NCBI GenBank assembly: GCA_017562135.1
Contig: QEYB01001654.1
Span: 1 to 64,000, forward strand
Source of the DNA: Dipylidium caninum
Lineage: Eukaryota; Platyhelminthes; Cestoda; Cyclophyllidea; Dipylidiidae
Direction: 5' to 3'
DNA: 64,000 nt
In this document: in pieces, positions 37,415 to 48,728 of the stretch
Position numbering within the stretch: position 1 is the stretch's first letter
Layout: each line of letters begins with the position of its first letter
Notes under the pieces: generated by a model
What the model was told of the DNA's origin: nothing
What the model saw: the letters and a program-made list of their open reading frames with translations, nothing else
The model's database searches: none
Position numbers and translations under genes: made by a program

Positions 37415-40400
37415 CTAGGAGTGATTCTCCGCCTCGTAGGCAACCACAGCATCGATTATCTCTACCGCAAGGCGCTGTAGAAGACGGGCACACGCCTTCT
37501 GCGACTCTGTTGGACCCACCGACACCGTATCCTCCACCAACTCAGCCTCCATGCCCGTCATGGGAACACTGTCCGATATCGATGAATCCGTCTGGACCTC
37601 ATCGAAGGCCGGAAGTCGTGCGACTGCATCGTTTGGAGTGACAAAAGCCATCAGTGCCGATTGCGCCGAGTAATAGACCGTCGATGGCGGCTTATGGTTA
37701 CTTGAATTACGTTGTGCCTATAGTACCAAACACGCACACGTAACGGATAAAAGCCACTAACTCATTCAATGTTCGTAAGAAGAGAAGGACGTTTCTCAAT
37801 GTATATGTTCGTAATGTTTCTCAATGTATATGTTCGTAATGTCCCTAAATTGCAGACTCAGGTGTTCTCGACTTCCAAGAATAATGCTTTTTTGCTCAGT
37901 CAACCTGTCCCAAACGTAGTACTTATTTAAAACCACCAATTTCACCAACCGGCATAAAGTAGAAGGAGGAGCAGAGGGAACGCCAAGACTGAGGCACGAT
38001 GACCGGACCGCTTTTCACAATTCCGTTTTCAGCGGCCTCCAAGTTGAAACCAAAAATCCGACGCAAAGGGTGGAAGGTAGCTGGAGAGGCACACAGCGTA
38101 GCTACGTCGGTGGAGACTACATAAAGGAGGAAACGCTGGAGATTGGGGCACTCGCGAAGAATAGGCACATAGCGTGTGTCTGAGGAAAGAATCAAGGAAA
38201 AGAAATAATGAAGAAGAGGTCATGAAATGCAGTTAGTCACGTGATTTAGACATTTCCTGATTACCGCAAAATTGCAAGTAATCCCAAAGCTTAAATATTA
38301 TCGGTCGGACGCACCGCACCGACTTTTGAATACAGAGATTACGAAAAAATATAGTCTGAATAGTACTAAAATGCAATATATAAAATCATAGAAACCGACA
38401 AGTGCAAATTAATGATTGAAATAAAACATAGAAACCGATAAATTAATCTACGAGTTGATAAATAATGGACATAACTCCCCACAGTATATGAAATCCTATA
38501 ACCATCTTTTCCGTATTGGTGAATTCGAGTTTTAAAATAGGATGCTAAGAATGGCTATAACTACGGATTCAAATTTAATTGTCAGTTGTTAAAAGTGCCG
38601 GATAGAGAGGAGTGTTTCAATATAACGTATTTATCACGTGACTAGTGATTACGTCTTTCGCCGCCCACAACCCACGATGACGTTGTCAACACCTTACATG
38701 ATAGCTCAAGTGGCGTTTACGCATTCCTCTGACAAAATCTAGATCACGAACTGCCAAATATTTACCGGCTTTAGTGAACAAAAACTAAGCTGTTCATTTA
38801 ACCCTAGTCGAGTGATAATAAATAATTAAAATTAATGGTTAATCTCATTAAGAAAAAAACTAGTTCTTCGAGGATGGCACAGCTTCAGTAACAACGGATT
38901 ATTCTTAAAAACTCGTAGAAATCCAAACACAGGCTTAAATGAAGTGCGTCAGAACATATGGAGTATAGACGTTACGGGATGATGATTAAAATGAATAATC
39001 AAGCAAAAAAATAATGAAGTTGTGGATAGGACTCTTACTCTTTTTAGTGAGAATATGATGAATGGCCCAAACAGCCCAGAGGTGAATTTCCAGACGACTG
39101 TTTGGATCGAGGATTAGGGACTGGAAGGGATGGAATGAGCGGTAGGCAACCATCTCATTTTGGGGTGGTGTCCACTTACACACCGCTTCTCCCTATAAAA
39201 TGACAACGAGGCCACTTTAGTAGAAAGCAGCCTTTTTCGAGTTCCTGTCCTCTTATTCGAAATGAAATAACCTTTTTATGTATTCTGATAACAAACCATT
39301 ACTTTAGCCATGTCGATTCCTAACTCACGCGTCACAAATGCCATGAGAAAGTGGTCAAGAGAGTCCCACAAAAGTAGTAACCACTTTCAGTTAGAGATCT
39401 AACAAAGTCAAAATTCACCTCGTTTTCGGAAGGCCTAGAATTCATGCTCGCATTAAGACAAGAAAACAAAAAACGCCTGTTACTGTTTGGCCAGTGAGAA
39501 GATTATGGGTGCTGCAGCGTTTAGCCCATTAACCATGTCTTCGATTTTAATTCCTTATGTCAGTCAAACTTGGCTACAGCAATTGATTTGATAATAGTCA
39601 CTTTGAGAAAGACTAAATTGTAATTCTCCAAAATAATACGCGCAAGAGGCGCATTTACATATACGGAAACTCAAGGCGTCCATAATTACCGGGAGAAGGC
39701 GTTTAATAAGAGAAAAACTAGATGTTATGGTAGAAACCAGGGATGGGAGAGTGGGATCGTAAATATAGCGAAGTCAGTGGAATAAAATCATTTACTTAGG
39801 AAAAAAACGGTGCGATTGGCTGCAATGATATTGAAAATCTATGAGTAAGTATAACTGTCACACAGGACCAAATTGTTTCGAAATTGAGAAAAGAAACTAC
39901 TTCATATTTTTACATCAATCCATTTTTTCTTCCGATTTGAGTGGAAATATATGCAATTACTTGGTGGCTTTGAAGAAAATACCGATTTATAGTAAAATGA
40001 GCCTGTAAACAAGACAAACTGATGGGATAAATCGTGCGCAAGACGAACGAATTTCAAGATGTAAATGGAAAGACTTACAGAAATTGTGCCGAAAAAAATC
40101 AAACAAATGGGAAAAGCAATCAGCTCACTAAAACTCGAATGAATTCAGACTTGTTGTATTGCAGAGCGGAGATCCATACATCGTCAGGGAGGCAAGCGAG
40201 ATGAGAGACAATTCCTGCGGCGAAATAGCTGATTTGAATGCTCGAGTGACTCAGCATTTTACTATTAAGATAAAAACAAGGGTATGGAAATCAGTAATGA
40301 TCAGGAATACGTTTTAACATTAAAAAAGAGAAATTTCAGGGACAAAACAGTTGCGTTTCGAAAAATCGGGGAGAAATATGGAGTGAAAATCTTCGAAATG

Positions 40401-43400
40401 TGAAATATGGGTAGGCAGACGCTCACTTGAAGAAGTCCATCAGAGGTTCAATAAGTAGTGTATTTTTGGTAGAGGATACCTCAGCCACATTATTCTTAAA
40501 GAGGGAACAAATATCAGAACAAGAGCAACCAGTTATACTCTCACCCAACCCAAGAGTAACTCACCAACAAGCCGAGACACTTCGTGTATACATGGTTTTT
40601 AAAATCTTCCTCTTCATTGGCCATTTTCTAAAAACCCAAAATAAGCCTCAAGTAAAAAATGAGATTATGCTCATGCATATATTGATAAAACAATCTTTAA
40701 AACGATGAACATACATCCAATAAATACTTAATAATATCGATGACAATGATTTTAGGCAATAAGGAAAACCGTTTTGACAACTGAAAAAAAAGATGATGGG
40801 AAACCTTGAGAACTTTGGCGTAGATAAGGAGGCCTCCAACCTTGACAAAGGCTTGACAGGCCTCAGGGCATTCATCGGTGAGATTCCAAAGAGCAGAAAG
40901 CGTAAAACGGAGAGTAGTGTCGTATACGGGAGAGCCTTCGAGAGCAACCTCTGCCTGCTCCAAATAATCCAGCATATGATCATGTGGCTCAGCCAATAAA
41001 GCGTTCACCTCACGTTGAAGAAGGCACTTCTCCACCACATACATCAGTAGCTGCTGCAACCTTTCATGGTCAGAGGAGATTTCACGCAAATCGGCAGTGG
41101 GAATCTATCGCAATAGAAATAATTATCGCCGCCTCTTCGAGATTTTGGAAGTGGAAGTTTGGGCTTTAATCTAAACTGCCATAATAAATTGCATCCTTCG
41201 AAATATAGCAATTTAAAGGGGCAGATAATAACCATAGAAGACCATCAGGGCATTCAAAAGCATTTTTAAAGCTTTCTTCATTCTAAATATCGTCTTGTTC
41301 AGCTTAGACATTCCATAAAATATTACGAGCTTTTGAGATAGGGAAAAATAAAAAGGGAGGAAAAATCAATCTATTAAGACTTCGAATGAAGGAAGACTTA
41401 CCTCAGCAGCCAAAATGGAAATAATTGCCACACCCATGCGTTTCATGTGGACGTCCTTGAATTTAATTAGACTTCTGAAAACCAATTCACAGCAACGCTT
41501 ACAACTAAATTGCTGCAACGAAAGGGAGATTAAGTGTATAGATGGCGAGAAGCCAGAGATCGGGATGTATTGATGGAACTTACAGCCCTGTGAAGAACAT
41601 TGTCACTGCATAAAGTGAGAAAACAATTCTTTAACAACTGAACCTGGTCCTGATGGTGTTCAATAGCCATAAGCGTAATACTGACGGCCCGATTGAGCAG
41701 ATCCAAAGGTAAATGAGCGGATTGCTCGCCTCGTGTCAAGTTGTAGACGACAGCGGTTCCCGCGAGGATCATATCTGGTTTGTTCATGTGCAACCTCATT
41801 ACTCGCAATACTGCCTAGAGGTACCAAGGACTAAAATCAGTTCCCGATTTACGCAAGAGAATTTAATCACTTTGGTTTTGCGTATACTAAAAGAAAGTGA
41901 CGGCCAACAGGTCTTAAAAAAATAGCAATTCATTATTAGTAGTTTGTGCATAGATTAACGAAATTAAAACTAAAAATGATTGAATTTTTTTAAATTTATG
42001 CAAGTGAAAGTTCTCAGGTTTTGGTCATGTTATTCATTTCACATGAAACCTGATTTTAATTTGTCTAAAACATTAATATAGATAACAAATAATACCAATG
42101 AGAGATAAAGAGAAATTTAATTCTGCATATATAGGTTCTGGCCATAGGATATGACGAAATATGAAAGGGAATAACAACTTGCGATAAAAATTAAAATGGG
42201 AAAAAACTGGTGAATAAAAAGGAATACAACTAAGAGAAGATAGATGCACAATATACGATAAGTAAAATAGTCACCATTGTAAATATGTAAGAGGAATATA
42301 GTTCAGTAAGCTCACGTAGACTCATCAAACCTTACCATTAAGTAGAAAACTCAAGAGCAACTAGGGAAAAAGCCCCAATGATGAGATAATTCAGGTAGAC
42401 GTGTAATCAATACGCCTAAAATAATGACGATTTTAAAGTAAAACACACAACTCGCAGTCTTACGGTCAAAAGATCAGGATTAAGCCACTCCCTTGAGCTA
42501 GTCTCCTCGAAAATGTGTGAAAAGCATTTTGAAGATAAATTCGACGGTCCTTGTTTCGTGTTAATGTTGCCAAAAGTGGCTTCTCGCCTCGATCTCCGAG
42601 CATCTAAAAAATGAGAGGAAGACAATGAGCTCATGAGCGTAAGATATGGGGGTTCCAAAGCATAATTCATGAGAAACAGTACCACAGCCCAAAAATTAAA
42701 CAGAAAGTAATTTTTCATTAAACTATCAGAAATTTCTTATTAGAAGGAGAATCGATTTTCAATAGTATCGTTGAGATCCATCAAGGTATTGTTGCAACTC
42801 CTGTCTAACAGCGTAATTCCATTTTTCAGATAGTTATTTTCAGCTAAATTTTCGGTTAACAAGAAACTTCGAATCTCATGAACAACTCGATATGCAGAGT
42901 ACAAAGATTTATTTCTTTAGCAGTACATTCGCGTATAATAAAGGTCACTTTTAGTAGCAGGGCTGAGTCGACATCAAAAAAACTAAATGCTATTTACGAT
43001 AATGATAATTAGACGAATAAAGCACAAATTATTACTAAGAGAAATGGAAATAAAATTAATTGGTAAAGTCCAGCTAAGTGAATATATATATTCTGCGGTA
43101 CAAAAAAAGCAAAACGCAGTCGAACGCGAAAACAAACCGTGATATGCGGATACTTCAAAGAAAGCTGGTAGATACCCTCCAATTCATGATTTTGTCGTGA
43201 AGGCCACGCTGCGAGACCAAGAAACTCCAAATTAGGATGGTTTATGATGAAATTCCTGATGAGAAAGAATAAAAAGCACGAAATGTGCAAAACGTTAGTT
43301 AGAGACTTAACAGACCACTTCAAGACTAACAAAATTCAAAAAATTCAATGCTCCAAATGCTGAGATATCATAATTTAATTTTCGAATTAGGTAGAAAGAT

Positions 43401-44751
43401 CTAATTAGGAATTAAATCAATTCTAACAAAAAAAACGTGAAATTTTGTCATATTAGGACCTAAGTAGGTTATACGAGCAGTTGAAAAAGTATAGTGGAAG
43501 AACGATCTTAAAATGGAAAGGAAACAAGTATTTCACATGATTTACCTTAAGGGAAAACTATCAGTGTCAGCTTCTCAAATCGGGAAAATTTCCATTAAAG
43601 GGACTCTTTTTACAAAGACTACAAACAAAATAAGCAGTTGACGACTAACCTAACGTCACTGAGCTTTAAACTGAATTGGTTCCCACAAATATCGAAATGA
43701 GTGAGGTGAGGAAGGGTCCCGAAGGCACACAAACGATCAACAGCAGGAAGGCGTGGTTTATCTCGGTCTGATGCAGAGGAGACATCAAGTACACGAAGTT
43801 CTTTCAACTCTAAAACCGTCAATAAGACGCGTTCTAAATTTTGGCCGTTTTCCAAATTAAGTCTGTGCATAATAAGTCCCGTTAGAGTGTCCCGCAGATC
43901 CAGAAGAGAGGAAATATTGTTAATACTTGTTCTGGAGATGTTAAGGTAACGAAGTCGCGGAAGTAAATTGACCGTGTTTTGTAGGCATTCTGAGGTAAAT
44001 TTCGTACGGCTTACATTGAGAACTTGAAGATTCTTAAGGCGGCCCAATGAAACGATCACAGGTAGCTTATTTTCCTCAATAATAGTGCCCGTAATATTCA
44101 AAGATACTAAGCACTCGGCCGACGCTTCGCTTAAGCAACTTATAAGGCTATTAAGGTTAGTTTGTTTCTGGCTGGTTGCGGTCAAATTGTAAAGCTTGAA
44201 ATCGCGAAGAACTCTCAAAGCTGAAGGGCTAATCGAGACATCACGTAACGCCGGCGACACCAAGTCGACGTATTTTATCGAGAATAAATTGAGATATTCA
44301 TCCCGCAGAAGCTGTCTTTTACATAATTTTAAGAGGATTTTCTCCGCAGGCCGTGCAACTATTCGGCAATCAGGGTACGGGAAGCGCCAGGTATATTTTG
44401 GTTCGACACAGTCCGAACACTTTGTAGTTACGCAGTGCAAATTTTTAGTTATCCATCGGACACAGATGTCTTCCAATGAAGGAACCGCATCTAGTAAAGA
44501 AAAATGGCAATAAGGCTTATATGAACGGCACAGTAAGCTAAAATCCTTTGTAATTTTGAGCAGGCAAAGTCAGTGATTACAATAAGACTAAACATTACTT
44601 TATGTAAGAGTAAAAACGGGTGCAGATCTTGTACCCAAAAGTTAAGACTTATAAAGGTTGAACATTCGGTTCTAAGATAAAAATACAGTTCTGGGACTTT
44701 AAGTAAACGAGAAATAACCGAAAAAGTACAAAGCTCACATCGGTCGCACAT
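37415..44751 (-). CDS. ZYG11B: ZYG11-family substrate receptor of CUL2 E3 ubiquitin ligase
   Basis: ZYG11 proteins recruit substrates, including proteins with N-terminal glycine, to cullin-2 ligases. I assembled thirteen exons: 44751-44739 (ATG; MCDR), 44490-43650, 43255-43138, 42603-42464, 41814-41584, 41512-41402, 41104-40805, 40627-40565, 40494-40427, 40261-40129, 39192-39039, 38179 to about 38121 or 38106, and 37717-37415. The product is about 845 residues (human ZYG11B 744). The N-terminal [13 protein letters not shown] box is followed by leucine-rich repeats ([26 protein letters not shown]). The C-terminal armadillo-like part shows [82 protein letters not shown] and [24 protein letters not shown] and MVAYRSF identify ZYG11 rather than ZER1. 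The exon at 42603-42464 is one base short of keeping frame. The end of the penultimate exon is uncertain because its frame runs on into a dispersed repeat. Confidence 0.92.
37791..37840. repeat. 25-bp perfect tandem duplication
   Basis: The unit GTTTCTCAATGTATATGTTC plus GTAAT occurs twice back to back, at 37791-37815 and 37816-37840. It lies in the last ZYG11 intron between the final two coding exons. Confidence 0.9.
37934..38038 (-). repeat. Dispersed repeat fragment with coding-like similarity, copy B
   Basis: This is the minus-strand partner of the fragment at 31951-32050. It lies directly downstream of, and in the same open frame as, the penultimate ZYG11 exon, ending in VGEIGGFK and a stop at about 37930. 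If the exon is not spliced at 38121 or 38106, the repeat would supply an alternative C-terminus to ZYG11. Confidence 0.6.
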
Positions 44752-45859
44752 TGATCCAACGGGCTAGCAGCCTCATACGGTAGTGTGAGAATGGGCTGTA
44801 AAACCTCAAGAAGTAAGTAAAAGGATCGCTCATTATCGACAGTCAAAAGTGTTTACGTCTAGGCATGCTAATGTTAGTTTAATACAATGCCTTTCAACAA
44901 TAAGTGAAGACCGAGTTATTTTCAATTAACGTACGCAAAATTAACTGTTTAGAGATTCCTGATAACAAACTTATTCACATTTTGGGCAACTCCTTTCCCA
45001 AGCATACAATTATTGAAACTTCGTACGGCATTTTCCCCTGCGATAGTGACCAACGCCAAACTGGAATCGACCAGAAGTGGAAGATAATATAAATTCAAAA
45101 TCTATACGGAGCGTTTTGGGTTTTATTGATCCCTGAATAGCTGAATATCTTACTGCTAATGACGAAAAGTTAGCAACGAAAATTTAAATTTCGCTTCCTT
45201 TGCTATTGGCAATCTGTATTATATCGCTACCGTGGCCCCACTAAAGCAAATAGTTGAAGTGTATTTGTGGACAACTTTGTCTACCTCCTCGGTAAACCCT
45301 AAATACTTCAAGACTTGGTAAACCTGTTTTCGGGACCAAACAATATTTGCGTAAATTATTAGCATCTTATAAGTTCTGGATAGCTTGAAATGTTGCAAAT
45401 GCCGGTCCTTGCTTTTTTATTTGATTTCACTTGCTTGCGCCTTTACATGCCCTTTTAAAAAGTGCGCGTAAGTTGTCTCCCTCTTACAGGTTCGCTTATT
45501 CCACTTCCCTTTGTTAGCGTTTCACGAAAGCCTTAACATATCGTATCGTATAAATGCTGGAGGAATATCCACTGGAAATCATTTCGCTCGTTCATTTCGG
45601 CTCTATTCTTGTCTTAATTCCACTTTTCGGGCATCATTCTCTTCACCATTCTGATTCCATTACTTCGCACTTAAACTTTCCGAGTTCTAAACTTCGTTTT
45701 TTTTAAACTTTTGTCAATCATGTAATCTTATTTTCTGCTCATCATGCGTTGGTTTTCTGCTATGGTCCTGACTGGTTAGCATACGCCGCTTCCAAAACTA
45801 CGCACGTAGCAAGTATCCAATCCTTTTTGATTCCTCCGCATTGTCTTCTTTGCCAGCAG
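44752..45859. promoter_or_regulatory. Shared upstream region between ZYG11 and ARIH1 (head-to-head)
   Basis: The ZYG11 start codon (minus strand, 44751) and the ARIH1 start codon (plus strand, 45860) face away from each other across 1.1 kb. No other coding exon was recognised here, so both promoters should lie within it. The right end carries a pyrimidine-rich tract ending TTTGCCAGCAG directly before the ARIH1 ATG, which looks like a splice acceptor. No canonical core elements were certain. Confidence 0.5.
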
Positions 45860-48728
45860 ATGGACGATTCTTACGTAGAACTACTGTCGCCTAGTGATTC
45901 AGAAGAACTTTCGGATGATATTGATACCGAATTTTATCGAGCCGTAGACGGTGAAGATACGATGGAGTTTCAAAACCCGGAATTTATCGTGAGTATTAAA
46001 ACTTAGACTTGGCCGGACTTTCAATGTCTATCACAAATTTAATTCTATTTCTGTCTCTGCATTTAAGCCCCTTACCCCTGATATGTTGATCCAACATATG
46101 CTGGAGCTAGTGAATGCCGTTCAGCAAATTACCACCCTCCCTAAAACGATTATTCGGTTGCTGCTCGATCACTTCAGATGGGACAAAGATGCTCTTATTG
46201 AGCAATATTTCGAGCACACCAACCCTCGTCAGTTTGTTAAATCAACCATTTTACCATCGTTAATCAATGCTAATGATGAAATACCATCATTGGTGCTCCG
46301 ATCGTATAACGATGTTCATGGCGTTGGTAAGTCTTAATCTGTATTTAATTCAAATATTGAATTTGTGCCCGTAGCCTTCAGGATATGCATCCTGTTTATT
46401 CGTTTTCTTTGAAAGCCAAGTATTGATATATAAATGAAATCCTGCGAAGGGGTACTATTAACGCAGTACTCATAACTAAACTGCCAAGTCAGTGGGATTG
46501 TTTCGTCTGACCATGTGACTCTTGTCAATTAGATGCAATCATTATGCACCAAAGGAACTCCATTACTACATTTATTACCTTACCGTCGGAATATATATGG
46601 CGACGGAATTTAACTAGAAATTTAAATATGTTTTCACGACTATAAAATGTTTTTCTGATGCTAATTGTAATGGGTGTCAACCCAATTGGTTCATTTCGAA
46701 CATTCAGGAGGAGCACGCTAACTTATATGCAGTTGTTTTACTGATTTTAGACGGCCAAGTCATAAATGCACCTTTTGAAATGGTCTGTGATATTTGCTGT
46801 TCTCCAGCCTCTCCCGGTGAGTAGAATCTTTTTATGGCCAAGACTAACCATATTTTCCAACGATAGTTTTACTTTTTACAAAAGGATGCTTTCCCTTTTG
46901 AGGACATCTTTGAGGCACGCGCATTTCTTATTCGGCCCCCACTCGCAGGGAAATGTAGTCATGTGTTACTCGGAGCATTGACTTAAAATATAAGGGAAGC
47001 ATTAGACAATATCCGGTAAGGTGTCCAGCTCTTAGGTACCTGGGAATCTAAACACAAAAGTTTACTGGTTTCTCTGTAGATTATTAAAATTTGGGGCTTG
47101 TGTACGTGTTTCCTGAAAATTTAGTGTTATCCTTTACCATGAATGAGCTGTTATTTGCGTACCTAAACAGCACTTTTCACATTATGATTTTTTGGTGTCA
47201 ATACATATATTTTTTATAGGTGCTTTCATAACCTCCTAGATTTCTCTAACACTAGTCTTTATTGTAGTACATATTGAAAGGGACAAGACCTGACAGAAAT
47301 TTAGTAGTTATTTGGAAGGTGTTTGTATTGCAGACGCAATGCTTGGACTGGGATGCAAACATTTTTACTGTCGAACTTGTTGGCTGGGCTATCTGCAAAG
47401 CAAAATCTTGGACGAGAATCAAGCAAACCGACTAACCTGTCCAGCGTTTCAATGCGACGGACTCATTGACGATGAAAGCGTTAGCGCCCTTCTCCTCTCT
47501 TTGCCAAGGACATCAGTAATCGAAGAGACACCAGGGACTCAGGCATCTCAATCTCTTCTACCTCTCGCCTATCGGCGGTTCCGCGATTGGTGGTAAATAG
47601 TTTTGTCCAGCACAATCGCTACCTCACCTGGTGTCCGGGTGTGGATTGCGGTCATGCAGTTCGAGTCATTGGGACAGGGGCTGGAAGTGGACGCGGAAAC
47701 GGTCGAGTGGTACGGGAGGTGATGTGCGCCAACTGCGAAGAAACGTTTTGTTTCGCCTGTGGCAACCCTTGGCACGAACCTGTACTTTGCAAGTACCTCA
47801 AACTCTGGCTCAATAAGGTTCGTGCAAACCACGCCCATATTATTTTATCAACTTTTATCCATATAAAGGGTAAAATAATTAGGCAGACTTAGTAAGTGGT
47901 GAGTACGAATTTGTCTTCTATTATTCAGACAATAATAAGTCGGGTACCTCTTCTCCCATTCCTATTCATTACTGTCTTAACATTTGCACCTGAATGTCTG
48001 TCTCATGATTTTATTTCTTTTTTGTAGATGAAAAACGACTCAGGAACAGCTCACTGGGTAGCTGCTAACACGAGGAATGCCCGAATTGTAAAGCGACGAT
48101 CGAGAAGAATGGGGGCTGTAATCATATGACATGCCGCAGCGCTGATTGCAAGTACGAATTCTGCTGGGTGTGCTTGGGCAGCTGGGACCTCCACGGATCC
48201 CAGTGGTACGTTTGCAACAGTTATAAGGAGGCAACAGCGCAGCGAGCTCGCGAAGCACAAGACGCGAATCGGGCCTCATTGTCTCGTTACCTCTTTTATC
48301 ACGATCGTTACGCTAACCACGAACAGTCGAGACGCATGGAAGCTATGCTGAAGGATAGTGTAGCCAGTCGTATGATAGAACTGGAACGGCAAGGGATGTC
48401 GTGGATCGACGTGAAATTTGTGCGTCACGTGGTAGAGGTGCTATGTGCTTGTCGTCGTACACTTATGTACACATATGTCTTCGCTTACTTCCTGGAGCCT
48501 AGCAATCATGCCCTTATCTTTGAGGCAAACCAAAGCGACCTAGAGCAGGCTACAGAACAGCTCTCCCGTTTCCTCGAGTGGGACCTCAACAGCAGCTTTC
48601 TCGCAGGTGGTTTGAAGCAGAAACTACAAGACAAGTCGCGGTATTGTGAACAACGTCGCCGTGTACTGCTAGAACACGTGGCCGAGGGATATGAGAGAAA
48701 GATTTGGCGGCATCGCGATTGCTCTTAG
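45860..48728 (+). CDS. ARIH1: Ariadne-1 (ARIH1) RBR-type E3 ubiquitin ligase
   Basis: ARIH1 transfers ubiquitin to cullin-RING-bound substrates through a RING/HECT-like cysteine intermediate. Exons are 45860-45988, 46068-46326, 46751-46816, 47334-47817 and 48028-48728, about 546 residues. The acidic N-terminus is [20 protein letters not shown]. Next come a UBA-like region ([18 protein letters not shown]), RING1 ([29 protein letters not shown]), the IBR ([32 protein letters not shown]) and RING2 ([20 protein letters not shown]). The catalytic cysteine sits in GGCNHM. The Ariadne domain follows, with [34 protein letters not shown] and [14 protein letters not shown]. The IBR has an extra glycine/arginine-rich loop ([12 protein letters not shown]). 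Two frame breaks interrupt otherwise conserved coding sequence: near 47580-47590, between RING1 and IBR, and near 48077, just before RING2. Either the assembly has indel errors or this allele is damaged. Identity is not in doubt. Confidence 0.95.

Noticed and set aside
37923..38195. A separate 90-codon gene on the minus strand
   Set aside because: Its first part is the penultimate ZYG11 exon ([18 protein letters not shown]) and its last part is the dispersed repeat, so it is not an independent gene.
42416..42718. The 100-codon minus-strand frame as the true ZYG11 exon 4 frame
   Set aside because: Only its end ([10 protein letters not shown]) matches ZYG11; the start matches in another frame, so I treat it as a frame break rather than one continuous exon.
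44649..44846. Longer ZYG11 first exon reading LLLEVLQPILTLPYEAA
   Set aside because: It lacks an ATG and ends in the wrong phase; the 13-nt exon ATGTGCGACCGAT at 44751-44739 ends in the phase needed for the next exon.
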